23,332 nucleotides of DNA from Schoenoplectus triqueter. Taxonomy: Eukaryota; Streptophyta; Magnoliopsida; Poales; Cyperaceae. Positions 10,245 through 19,315 of this stretch are shown one piece after another. The stretch lies in assembly GCA_964058805.1 (NCBI GenBank), contig CAXKVV010001564.1, positions 1 through 23,332 on the forward strand. Reading direction: 5' to 3'. Position 1 is the first letter of the stretch. The number at the start of each line of letters is the position of its first letter. A model generated the notes under the pieces. That model did no database searches and was not told the origin of the DNA. It saw only the letters and a program-made list of their open reading frames with translations. A program made the translations under genes and the position numbers.

Positions 10245-10531
10245 CCACCCCATTTCATCTCATATCCTCACACAAACAACTTCACTCTATCTCTCTTCTC
10301 AATTCTCCAAACCAAACTCTCTCTCGTTAATTCGTTAATCTTTTGATATTAGCAATTCTCTAATTATATTATTATAGTAATTTTGTTACATTATCCAGAA
10401 AAAAATTAAAAATATTTATATTAGTGTTATTTAGTTATTATTGTCAATTTAGCAATTCGTTATATTATTTATCGTTAATTCGTCTTAAAGTTTCGGGCTT
10501 TCGACAATCTTTCGATTCCGACAAAAAAAAG

Positions 10532-10956
10532 GTTAGTTATTACTTATTAGTATATATTATATTTTATAATTAGTAATTTATATTTAGTTTATATTTTTTA
10601 GTAATTAGTTTTTGAAATAAATATTTGCACTCTTTTTTTGTCATTCGTTTATTTTAATTCGTTTTTATTACATTCTTTATTTTTTTGTAATTACTTATAT
10701 TTTTAATTTATAATAATTAGTTATTTTTTATAAAATATTATTTAATGATTAAGTTTTTTAAATAAATATTTACATTCTTTAATTTTTTTATCATTAGTTT
10801 ATTTTAATTAGTTTTTTTTGTTATATTCTTTATTTTTTGTTACATTATTTATTTATCATTGTTTTTCTATTATATTCTTTTTTTTTGGTACATTGTTTTT
10901 TATCATTTTTTTTTGTCAATTTAGCATTCATTATATTTTTTTTAATATTTTTTTAG
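10532..10956 (+). other. Probable leader intron of the transposase gene
   Basis: A donor AAG|GTTAGT at 10532 and an acceptor TTTTTTTAG ending at 10956 bracket a very T-rich 425-bp stretch immediately before the start codon at 10966. Inside it a segment of about 75 bp (AAATAAATATTT... through a TTACATTCTTTAT-like end) occurs twice, near 10615 and 10758, an internal duplication with a period of about 143 bp. Splicing is inferred from sequence only. Confidence 0.65.
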
Positions 10957-10965
10957 CAATATCAA

Positions 10966-11466
10966 ATGGCATCTCCCAATCCTTCTCAAGCCGAAGAAAT
11001 GGCACATCGATTGAGCGTTGAAATTTTTGGTGAAGAAATGCCACGTTCTAACCCTCCGAACCCATACTATCAACAAAATCCTAACCCTCCGCATCCTTAT
11101 TATCAACAAATTCCATCACAACAATATTATCCTGACGGTATTGACATCCTCGGTTATTGGAAGAGGAATGAAAATGCATATCCAACTCTCGCCATGATGG
11201 CACGTGATATATTTGCCGTGCCCGTGTCAACCGTCCCTTCCGAATCCTGTTTTAGTTCAGCAAACAGGATACTAACAGATAAACGCAGCAGATTGGGTGC
11301 AAAGACATTCGAACGACTCGTATGCTTGAAAGATTGGTTTGATGCAGAACAACGTAATCAACATGCACCCGTAGAACAATCATCCGGTGAATTTATGACA
11401 GAAGCAGATGGAGACTCAGATGGTATGCCCGAAAATGAGCTATGGTATATGAACTCGAATATTTAG
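10966..11466 (+). CDS. Internally deleted hAT transposase, dimerisation domain
   Basis: The 166-residue product starts MASPNPSQAEEMAHRL. Residues 1-57 are a low-complexity N-terminal region rich in Pro, Tyr, Gln and Asn (NPYYQQNPNPPHPYYQQ). From about residue 58 it is the hAT C-terminal dimerisation domain: DILGYWKRN, YPTLAMMARDIFAVPVST, the hallmark SESCFSSANRILTDKRSRL, then LVCLKDWF. An acidic tail ends MNSNI. The BED zinc finger and the DDE catalytic region expected in a full transposase are missing, so it cannot be catalytically active. The junction near residue 57 is in frame and no stop interrupts the domain. The start codon lies 9 bp after a good intron acceptor. Inferred: if expressed, the product could dimerise with a full-length transposase and act as an inhibitor. 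It may equally be an untranslated relic. Confidence 0.85.
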   Translation: MASPNPSQAEEMAHRLSVEIFGEEMPRSNPPNPYYQQNPNPPHPYYQQIPSQQYYPDGIDILGYWKRNENAYPTLAMMARDIFAVPVSTVPSESCFSSANRILTDKRSRLGAKTFERLVCLKDWFDAEQRNQHAPVEQSSGEFMTEADGDSDGMPENELWYMNSNI

Positions 11467-11591
11467 ATGGTATTTTTAAACACTTATATTTTATATTTTT
11501 TCCCCTATTTTTAAATTTTTTCTAGCATTTACAATCCTTCTTTGATTTTTTTCAATAAACTTTACTAACGAATAAAAAGTTAGAACTCCGC

Positions 11592-11622
11592 CTATGTATT
11601 ACATAGCCGGTCCCAAGCCCGG
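11592..11622 (+). other. Palindrome and GC block in the transposase 3' region
   Basis: CTATGTATTACATAG (11592-11606) is a perfect 7-bp inverted repeat around one base. It is followed directly by CCGGTCCCAAGCCCGG (11607-11622), where CCGG recurs at both ends, then by purine-rich GGAGGAGGGT. The block stands out in an AT-rich 3' region and lies about 130 bp after the stop codon. Its role is unknown. Confidence 0.7.
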
Positions 11623-11650
11623 AATAAAGGAGGAGGGTAACTTTATTTAT

Positions 11651-12050
11651 AATTATTTTCGATTTTCTAAAATTTATTTAATTTTATTTGATTATTTTTG
11701 AACTTTGAAAAAAAATGACAAAAAAATAAAATAATTTTATTATATCATTTAAAATTTTATTTCAATTATTTTAAGTCATATCATTTAAGATTTTATTTAA
11801 TTTTTCAATAATTATTTTCGATTTTTTATAATTTATTTTAATTTTTGTTGATTATTTTCAAACTTTGAAAAAAAATGACAACAAAATAAAATAATTTATT
11901 TATATCATTTAAAATTTTATTTCAATTTATTTTAAGTCATATCATTTAATTTTTCAATAATTATTTTCGGTTTTTATAATTTTTTATAATTTATTTGATT
12001 ATTTTTGAATTTTGAAAAAAAAAGACAAAATAAATAAAATAAAATTTATT
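11651..12050 (+). repeat. AT-rich tandem repeat in the hAT 3' part
   Basis: Units beginning AATTATTTTCG start at 11651, 11810 and 11959, a period of about 150-160 bp. Each contains a TTTGATTATTTT-like block and a GAAAAAAAATGACA-like block in the same order. The third unit is partial and diverged. The repeat lies between the transposase frame and the right CCCGA array and is non-coding. Confidence 0.8.
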
Positions 12051-12167
12051 GGTCAAGAATATAAGTTTTATTTTTTTTTAATATTTTTAGTGTTTATTTT
12101 TGATTTTTTCGGATTTTTTTAGAATTTATTTGGATTTTTCAGAATTTAAAAAAAAAAAAAAAATTTT

Positions 12168-12419
12168 GACCCGCCGACCCGTCCCACCCGTCCCGACCCG
12201 CCCCGGCATTGGACCCGCCCCGTCCCGACCCGCCGACCCGCCCCGTCCCGACCCGCCGACCCGTCCAACCCGACGGGTCTAGGACGGGTCGCGGCCAAAC
12301 CCCCCGAATTGGACCCGTGCTAACCCGCCCCGCCGTAACCCGTTGACCCGTCCCGACCCGTCCCGTCAAAACCCGCCGACCCGCCCTAACCCGTCCCGAC
12401 CCGACCCGACCCGTCCCGA
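12168..12419 (+). repeat. Right subterminal CCCGA array of the hAT element
   Basis: About 250 bp of GACCCG, CCCGTCC and CCCGCC units. The C-rich strand is again the plus strand, so the left and right arrays are in direct rather than inverted orientation. An A run of about 16 bases immediately precedes the array. Confidence 0.9.
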
Positions 12420-12440
12420 TTTTAATACTCTATTTTAGAG

Positions 12441-13483
12441 CAAACATGTTCTTTTTGAAAAGTTTACTTCAGAATTAGCGTTGACAGGTGACAACTGGAA
12501 TTGAGACATTTACACAAAATTTTAGAGGCACAATGATAACCATTCAGGCGCTACACATCATAGGTTAACTTTTTTTTTTTTTGAGCTTTCACGAGATGCC
12601 CTACATACATTGGATCCGATCCTGCATGAATCATGTCCGTGTTTCATTTCCAGTTTTCTCACGTAAAATACGAAATGGAGACGCAATTTTTACACTATCA
12701 TCTAGTTCTCTATCCGAATGTCATTATTTGTATATTCGTCATCTAACCTAGTTAAGCTACTTCTAAATTCTATTCACTAACCTTTATTAGAACTAATGTT
12801 AATTTATATAACGAACTTGATGCTATTTTGTAATGATTCGTATACTAAAAGCTGAAATCATTGTTATAGGGACGGAGACAGAAGGCACACCAAAATCTTA
12901 ATTTTTATTACTAAAATTACTAAAAAAAGCTACTTTATTTTACTGTCTTTCGACGAGATTGGTGCTAATTACAATGATGATCATAGAGGCTTAAATTCTC
13001 CTCTAATGATGATGATGAGGCATTATCCTCCGTTGTTTTGTAAACTTCGTTCTGATGTTTTTTTTTAAGTTGGAGAGGAGAATAAAATAGAATTGTATTT
13101 TGTGTGGTAAAATATCTAGACAAACTCAATAAAAAATAATTTCAAAAAGAATATTCTGAAAGGTAAAAAAAGTGAACGTTAATGTTTTTATGATTTCGTG
13201 AGTAATTATCTCGAAAAAGAAGAAGTATGAAAACCTTGCTTAGTTGGATTGTGATGAAGCAAAAAAAATGTTAAATTCTTTAACAAAAAAAAATGAAAGA
13301 TTAAATAACCCAAATGGTCCTTCTCGCACACTTTATTATCAGCCGTTACAAGTTTCAGAATAATGTCTAAATTCCCGTCCTTATCAAACTTGTCCTATCT
13401 TTAGGATTAATTAAAAAAAAGAATGATATTTTCTGTTCTCATAGCATCATTTTTTTCAGCCTTATTACTAATACATATGTAGT
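12441..13483. other. Intergenic DNA between hAT element and MITE
   Basis: No gene is supported. T and A homopolymer runs and a GATGATGATGATGAGG stretch (about 13005-13020) are visible. A GGGACGGAGACAG string near 12868 resembles the left end of GGCGGA-type MITEs but has no matching right end. Confidence 0.4.
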
Positions 13484-13492
13484 ATTAAATAT

Positions 13493-13853
13493 GGGTGGGG
13501 ATCATTTGACAATGAGTTATTTTAACAATTTTGATAATGAATTTTCAAATAAATACTAAAACAATCTTAAAAATAGAAATAACCTTATGAATATGTTATT
13601 CTATTTATAGATTGATGGTGATTTAAATTTCATATAATTTTATTATCTTTTGATACTCTGTCAAAGACCATCAAAATTTTATATGATTTACAACAGTTAT
13701 AGTTGACAGTCTTTGACGGAGTATCAAAGGATAATGAAATTGCATGAAATTTGAATCACCATAAGGTTTTTTCTATTTTTAATTTTTTTCGTATTTATTT
13801 AAAAATCTATTGTCAAGATTGTCAAGATAACCATTGTCAAGTGATCTCTTCCC
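13493..13853. mobile_element. Mutator-like MITE with long terminal inverted repeats
   Basis: Seen: a perfect 9-bp duplication ATTAAATAT (13484-13492 and 13854-13862) flanks 361 bp whose two halves are inverted copies of each other. The left end is GGGTGGGGATCATTTGACAA and the inverse of the right end is GGGAAGAGATCACTTGACAA. Pairing continues through AAATAAATAC, AAAAATAGAAA, ATGGTGATT.AAATTTCAT and TTTGATACTC.GTCAAAGAC, giving arms of about 150-170 bp around a short centre. Established: a 9-bp duplication, G-starting ends and long inverted repeats are typical of Mutator-like elements. No protein is encoded. A transcript would fold into a long imperfect hairpin, a common source of 21-24-nt small RNAs in plants. 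It ends about 400 bp before the TATA box of the HIPP-like gene. Confidence 0.92.
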
Positions 13854-14250
13854 ATTAAATATATATTACAAATAATATGAAAATAATTATAATTATCTAC
13901 ATCATTAGACATCAAACAATATTAGATATAATAAATTAATTAAAATTCTATTGACAAATATCTTACAATAAATATCATTAGTAGTAAATTAACAAAACCC
14001 AGGGACCTTTGAAGTATATCTTTCCAGGATTGTGAATTGAGAAAAGTAATGGAGAAGACAACATGCGCATGCATCTGAGATATCCTTTTTATTTGCTAGA
14101 AATTAGCGTTTCTCTGTCATTGGTGGCTTGACGCTATTAATACCTCAACAACCACAAATATTTATTTCTGAGAGATCGATCACCATCATGGACCAAATCC
14201 AATTTCCAAAGGGAGCGAAAAGACGCCTTCACAGGAATTTTCTATTTATG

Positions 14251-14292
14251 TATATATATAAGCAGAATACATAGAGAGAGAGAGAGAGAGAG
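14251..14292 (+). promoter_or_regulatory. TATA box and (AG)10 leader of the HIPP-like gene
   Basis: TATATATATAAG (14251-14262) is followed by AGCAGAATACAT and then ten AG repeats (14273-14292), 18 bp before the start codon at 14311. The arrangement suits a plant core promoter with the GA repeat in or just before the 5' leader. GA repeats near plant start sites are often bound by BPC/GAGA-type factors; that is inferred here. Confidence 0.65.
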
Positions 14293-14310
14293 GCCAAGAG
14301 TACAAAGGTG

Positions 14311-15129
14311 ATGGCTGAAGTAAGTGCCTTCTTTCTTCTCCCTTTAAATCTCTTTAGTTCTTCCCTGAGGCGTATGTTAATTTTATATGGCTTAATTTGT
14401 TAACTATGTTATGCTTTGCTCTGTTTAGAAAGGGAAAATAGAGGAAGAGAAACAGGGCAAGGAGGTGAAGAAGCAAGATGATAATGGGAAGAAGGAAGGA
14501 GGAGAGGAGAAAAAGGGAGATGTGGAGAAGGAAGGAGGTGAGAATAAAGCAGAGAAGGAGAAGAAAGGGGAAGGAGATAATGGAGGAAAGAAAAAGGAGG
14601 TGATATTGAAGGTAGATTTGCACTGTGAAGGATGTGGCATGAAGGTGAAGAAATCCATTAGAAACGCAGTGTCGAGGTTGTTCCTTCTATGAAAGAGAAT
14701 ACTTGTGACAAGGCAAGTTCCGAAAAGAAAGAAAATACTGGTGAAAAAGTTGAGAAAGATAGTGAGAAAACTGAGAAAGTCGATGAAGGCGGGGACAAAA
14801 AGGAGAAGAAAGAGCAGGGCAAAGGAGACGGTGAGGCCAGTGGCAAAAAAGGCAAAAACAAAAAGAAAGGAAAAGAGGCTAATAACGATGAGAAAAAGGA
14901 TAAAGAAGAGAGAACAAAGGAGAAAAAAGATGACAAGGATGAAGCAAAAAAAGCCGATGAGAAACCCTCAGCTGAATTGGCTGATCCTGTCAAAAATATT
15001 CTGGCACCTCCTGCTGATATGATAAACAGATTTGATTTCTTTCAACCATACAGCTACCGTGGCACCGAAATCATGCATACGCCACAGATCTTTAGCGATG
15101 AAAACCCTAATGCGTGTGCGGTGATGTGA
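14311..15129 (+). pseudogene. HIPP-family metal-binding protein gene, internally deleted and frameshifted
   Basis: Seen: a short first exon encodes MAE, then a GTAAGT donor (14320), a T-rich intron and a TTTAG acceptor (14427-14428). Exon 2 encodes a Lys/Glu/Gly-rich stretch, then VILKVDLHCEGCGMKVKKSI, the first half of a heavy-metal-associated (HMA) domain with its CxxC metal site (Cys 69 and 72 of this frame). The frame ends at 14690-14692 after 90 residues. A second frame, open from 14662 to 15129, starts RSVEVVPSMKEN, continues Lys/Glu-rich, and ends FSDENPNACAVM. CAVM is a CaaX farnesylation box. Established: HIPP proteins have one or two HMA domains, a charged linker and a C-terminal prenyl motif. 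The C-terminus resembles the two-domain group that includes Arabidopsis ATFP3. Inferred: a deletion joined the helix of HMA 1 to the last strand of HMA 2 (VEVVP), removing about 100 codons and shifting the frame. No intron can plausibly rejoin the frames. A sequencing or assembly error is the alternative. Confidence 0.82.
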
Positions 15130-15440
15130 TCATGGTGAACATGATAAATAAGCAATGTATTTGGTTTTGGTGAAGTAGTGTAGATATAAATAATTAGCAC
15201 TAGTAAATATGGAGTGAGAGCTGAGTATGAAGCAAATTTTGGATTCTGTTGCAGTGTATTATCATGTTTTTTTTTTTGCTTTTGCTCTTTTTGTGGGATC
15301 CGTTTGTATGATTTTGCTTTAACTGAGATGATAGCTAGATGGGAGATTGTAATATTTCGTTCCATTTAATTACTACTATTATTACACAAAGCATGATTTT
15401 TAATAACTCGACATATATTACTTTTTACATATTTCTTTTG
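15130..15440. other. 3' flank of the HIPP-like gene
   Basis: This is the likely 3' untranslated region and downstream spacer. It is T-rich, with AATAAATAATTAG-like AT strings near 15186 and a run of T at 15269-15278, but no polyadenylation site can be fixed. The minus-strand frame across 15054-15365 overlaps the gene antisense and is not called. Confidence 0.4.
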
Positions 15441-15490
15441 GGTTTTGAACCAGTGTCACTCTATGAGAGGCGGGACCATTACTGAGTCTA
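15441..15490 (-). mobile_element. Possible tRNA-derived SINE head
   Basis: On the minus strand, TAGACTCAGTAATGG (15476-15490) resembles an RNA polymerase III A box. GGTTCAAAACC (15441-15451) fits the B-box consensus GGTTCRANNCC exactly and starts 39 bases downstream, as in tRNA-derived promoters. The intervening sequence does not fold as a proper tRNA cloverleaf by eye. Sequence beyond the B box turns AT-rich at once, so at most a fragment is left. No tail or duplication was found. Confidence 0.4.
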
Positions 15491-17579
15491 CGGTTCGTTG
15501 GATCATAATTAATCCCCTGTTCTGTGGGCAAGAAAAAATATATATGAATGCTAAATATTGGTATTATATTCCTTATTTATTTCTTGTAAGGCGCATTATG
15601 ATGCATTAAAGCTAAAAGGTTCTCAGTTAGTTGTTGATTATGTGTAACTATATATTATGGTAATTTTAATTCAGAGAGCCGATTGAAATTATTGGATGAG
15701 ATTTACACATTAAAATCTTGCCGAAACTAAATTTACATTTTTTTTAATTAATGTCCTTGATTAATATATTTGAAAAATAAAAAAAATATTTAATGATCTA
15801 TATTTGTTTAATTAATTGTTTGGATCCACAAATTGTCTCTCCATCCAACGCCATTTTCATTAAGTACAAGTAATTTGTGAAGTGCACAAAATTCAATTTG
15901 TGTAAGCAATCTGGTTAAAGGTTCCTTTATATTTTTCGGCTGTAGTGACACAGATTCTTACCAGATAATCTATTTTTGCTAAAAAAAAAACAATCAAACA
16001 CAACAACTATGTTTCTTATCGGCATAGTATACTTTTCGTGTATGCTATTATATAATGCTTTATAATATAATTTCGTACAGTCTGACCCCTGACGAGATCT
16101 AGAGACTGCACCAATCAGATTAAAGGAGACTAAATTTTTAAAACAAATTGCAAACCAGCAGTCTAGTAAACCACCAGCTGATGCAGTAGTGGATGCAGTA
16201 ACAAACAAATAAAAGAGAATTGTCACGTTGTGCAGCTAAATAAAGCCCTAAACATCTTTCAAAGACGAAATAATACACGGCACATTGGATTCACTGCAAA
16301 AATATGCAGCTAATAAAACATATAGTACTCCATTTATGTACAATTTATGGATGTCACATGTTCAAAATTCAGATTTTTTTTTATATTTGTTGAATTTGCA
16401 CAGCTTAAGTTCTCATTTTTATCTCAAAAAAGAATATATGCTGTATTAAGCAAGTAGGAAATTTAAAATGCTAAACAAATTGAAAAAGAGGAATAAAAGA
16501 ACAAAAATAAATTTAGTGGTACATATTATTAAACATCAAATTAAAAAAAAAAACAGGAACAAATAATGATGATGTGGAATAAATTAAATCATAGAGAAAC
16601 ACAGGAGAACGACATCTTGGAGTGTCAATAGATAATCATTTTCTTACATGAATCCAATTCGAAACAGGTCAATATTTTTCTTACCAGAATTGGACCCCAA
16701 TGATTCACGAGTCAATCGGATCCACAACATGTGTTTATATTTTTTACTATTTAAGCATTCTTTTAAATAAATCTCCTAATAACTCCGGTGAATATTACTT
16801 TTCTACGTCTCTCTCGGAATTTAAACTTACATTACTCTCTAAAAAAATGAGATCCAGTACCATCTATACTAAATCTACGGTTGTACTATTTATGCATCTT
16901 AGTTTCCATTAGATGGATAAATCTTAACTAATGTTAAATTTCTAGCTAACAGATTAATTAAAAATCCTCTGTAGGTAACATATCTATGAAGTTAGCTCTC
17001 TCACAAACAAACAGGCTAACATATTAATTGAAAATCCTAGTATGTACGATGAATGAACCAGAACCACCATTACACGAATCTAGATGGAAAATGCTATTAT
17101 TAACCCGTGAAGATTTGGAATATACTGTGTTTCTACGGCCCAGAAGATTTGGAGGCCCACAGCCCGTAATTAGCCCCAGCTAGAAAGTTTGAATGCATGG
17201 ATATCTCGATACAGAGATTGCATGATGTTGAAGCCCAGACCCAACACTTGAAAAGCCTTGTACTCTCAACAAAAGGAACCCACCCCACTCTGCATTTGGT
17301 TACGATTTGGTTTGGAATCTCTTACTTGCAACTTACTAGTAAAGTCCTTTTTTTTGTGTGATGGTCTCTTTATATTAGAGGCTGGTCCTGCATCTAATCT
17401 ATCTCCTTTTTATGTCAAGGTGGCGCAGGAAAGAGGTCATATCAGATTAATACCCATATCAGTATCTCCTCCTCAGTGAGTGTTGTGATTTAAATCCACA
17501 ATTTTAATGATAATGATGATATCACTGACCATCCGTTAGACATTATGTTCTTTACGAGTAAAGCCCTAAAAGATGCATT
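15491..17579. other. Long intergenic stretch, no gene supported
   Basis: Two frames of 96-100 codons or fewer (minus strand 15927-16226; plus strand 17258-17479) have no recognisable motifs, biased composition or splice context. An imperfect direct repeat of about 28 bp, CTAACA.ATTAATT.AAAATCCT, occurs at about 16947 and 17013. The patch 17100-17480 is less AT-rich and may hold remnants of a gene or repeat that I cannot identify. Confidence 0.4.
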
Positions 17580-17587
17580 CTTCCATC

Positions 17588-17895
17588 TAGAGGTGGCAGA
17601 ACCCGACCCGACCCGACAAACCCGTCCGACCCGTCCGGACCCGAATCCGATTCGATCCGATTTTTTAAGAAAGTCAAACTGACCCGACCCGACCCGAACC
17701 CGACCTGACCCAACCCGACCCGAGATCAAATGGTCTTCAATCCAATCGAAATCTATCAACGATCTAAAAAAACACAACATGTAAATTGACCCGACCCGGC
17801 CCGACCTGATTTCTTCCAGAAAGTCAAACTGACCCGACCCGCCCGACCCGAACCCGAACCCGAACCCGACCCGACCCGCCTGATTGCCACCTCTA
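17588..17895. mobile_element. 308-bp hAT MITE made of CCCGA repeats
   Basis: Seen: perfect 11-bp terminal inverted repeats TAGAGGTGGCA / TGCCACCTCTA are flanked by a perfect 8-bp duplication CTTCCATC (17580-17587 and 17896-17903). Nearly all the interior is GACCCG, AACCCG and CCCGACC units. A block GAAAGTCAAACTGACCCGAC occurs twice, at about 17670 and 17819, an internal repeat of about 150 bp. Established: the 8-bp duplication and TAG termini fit the hAT superfamily. No protein is encoded; the Gly/Arg/Val-rich minus-strand frames are translations of the repeat. The termini differ from those of the 9803-12432 element, so this is a different family with the same style of subterminal repeat. Confidence 0.95.
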
Positions 17896-17903
17896 CTTCC
17901 ATC

Positions 17904-19315
17904 CCATAACTTGAGCTTCTTCTTCTTCTTTTCTCTTTTTTTTTCCTTTGCTTTGTTTTTTTTTTCTTTTTTGCCCTAAGGACCGAGGCCGCGGAGAAAG
18001 TCTCTCTTGAAAATACTCGGTATCTTAAGTGGCACATATTTGCAAATGGGTAGATAATAACAAAATATTTTGTGTAAAAATTAGGTTGAGATACACGCTT
18101 ATTGCTAAACAATCCAAGTGTTCGCTTGTAACCGCATATCACCAAATTATGTCTACGTTACTTTTATCCATTGCAGATCCAAGAAATTTGGACTTAATAG
18201 AAAATCAGTCTGATAAGGTATATATCGGAAATAAATTATGAAACATATTTTACAAATATATATATACATCCTGTTGCTTAATATAAAGAGCAATACATAT
18301 ACATTATTACAGTGATATCTTTCAGAAATATAAAAATTCATATTTTCATGTGAAAAATAAGAAAATAAAAATAAAAATAAAAATAATTTAGTAATTAATG
18401 TAAATTCAATCATGAATATATAATTAATATAAAATAAATATAAATTGAGAGGAAAGTTAACATTCAGCGTTTAAGGAAAGTTAAAATTCATAATTGATGA
18501 CAATCTAAGAAAAAAAAACAAAATAGAGTAATTGTATTCCTAAATTATGTAGCATTTCATGTAACAAACAAAATTGAGAGAAAATTCTAACTTCAACACA
18601 AATGGTCATAGAAATAATAACATTATTTGATGAATAACTTAATCCGATGAGTAATATTAGCTCTAAAAATTCAAAAAAAAATCTGGACCGTTGCAGAATC
18701 AGGACACATACGTGCTTAATAAGTAGTAGAGATGGACGGAGCTAGAAAATTTTTCAATGAGGTTCAAATATCATATTAGATTTTGGAATCAGTAAAACAA
18801 TAATAATAGAACAGAAATGAAATTTATAAATATGGGCTTCATAATAGAACAACTCTTACATATTTATTAATATATGAAGTTCAAATACATTTTTTAAAAA
18901 TATATGTTAATAATATAATACTTAATTTTGTACAACTACAAAAATAAATAGGGGCATTTAATACATATAGATCTGCTCAGGTAGATGATAATATGAACCA
19001 ACTTTGGACAGAACCAGTCTGTCATATGGGCCCCAAAGCATCATGAGCAAAAAGCGACACAGACCAGTGCACTAATGAAACTCCGTAACAGTGCTCATTA
19101 TTGGAGGAGAAAATGTTTGACAGACACACCAACCTGTACGGACACGGACACACTTTATCAGTTTATCAGAAAGTGGACCTGTATGTAAATGAAACCGAAT
19201 CAATTCTCCTCTGGAGGCGATGAGGTCTCACGTCTTCTGTGAGCATTCAAGCAAGTCAGTATCAGTCGATCATGTCCTAGTTTTTTGACGTATAATATCA
19301 AGCCAGTATCAGCCT
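17904..19315. other. AT-rich intergenic DNA
   Basis: No gene is supported. A CT-rich tract (about 17912-17973) is followed by a GC-rich GACCGAGGCCGCGGAG patch (17981-17996). A GGACGGAGCTAG string at about 18734 resembles the left end of the GGCGGA-type MITEs and is followed by AT-rich, element-like sequence, but no matching right end was found. From about 19000 base composition becomes more balanced toward the SINE-like sequence. Confidence 0.4.

Larger units (their letters stand above)
9803..12432 (+). mobile_element. hAT transposon, internally deleted, with intact ends
   Basis: Seen: the element is flanked by a perfect 8-bp duplication TTTTAGAG (9795-9802 and 12433-12440). The left end starts TAGTGTTCTAAAA and the inverse of the right end starts TAGAGTATTAAAA, giving short imperfect terminal inverted repeats. 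CCCGA-rich subterminal arrays lie inside both ends. Between them are a TATA box, a pyrimidine-rich leader, a leader intron and a transposase frame carrying the hAT C-terminal dimerisation domain. Established: 8-bp duplications, TAG termini and this domain define the Ac-like hAT superfamily, whose full transposases are usually about 600-700 residues. Inferred: at 2630 bp with a 166-residue product, this is a deletion derivative that could be mobilised only by a full-length relative. The perfect duplication suggests a fairly recent insertion. Confidence 0.95.

Noticed and set aside
14538..14669. Alternative intron (GAG|GTGAGA to CGCAG) that might rescue the HIPP frame
   Set aside because: The enclosed sequence is purine-rich rather than T-rich, removal would delete the CxxC motif, and the phases do not restore the downstream frame.
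14354..14993. Minus-strand Ser/Phe/Leu-rich frames opposite the HIPP-like gene
   Set aside because: They are antisense translations of the purine-rich Lys/Glu coding strand and have no independent support.
14705..15022. Lys/Arg-rich 105-codon frame on the plus strand
   Set aside because: It is an out-of-frame reading of the same purine-rich segment; the frame ending in the CaaX box is the one matching the family.
15927..16226. 99-codon minus-strand frame
   Set aside because: No family resemblance and no promoter or splice context; length is compatible with chance.
17258..17479. 73-codon plus-strand frame in a less AT-rich patch
   Set aside because: It has no recognisable domain, no supporting splice sites and no neighbouring exons. 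It could be a gene fragment but cannot be supported.
17490..18145. Gly/Arg/Val-rich minus-strand frames
   Set aside because: They translate the CCCGA repeat of the 308-bp MITE; open frames arise because the repeat lacks stops.
18719..18965. Possible further GGCGGA-type MITE beginning GGACGGAGCTAG
   Set aside because: Only a left-end resemblance; no inverted right end or target duplication could be found.
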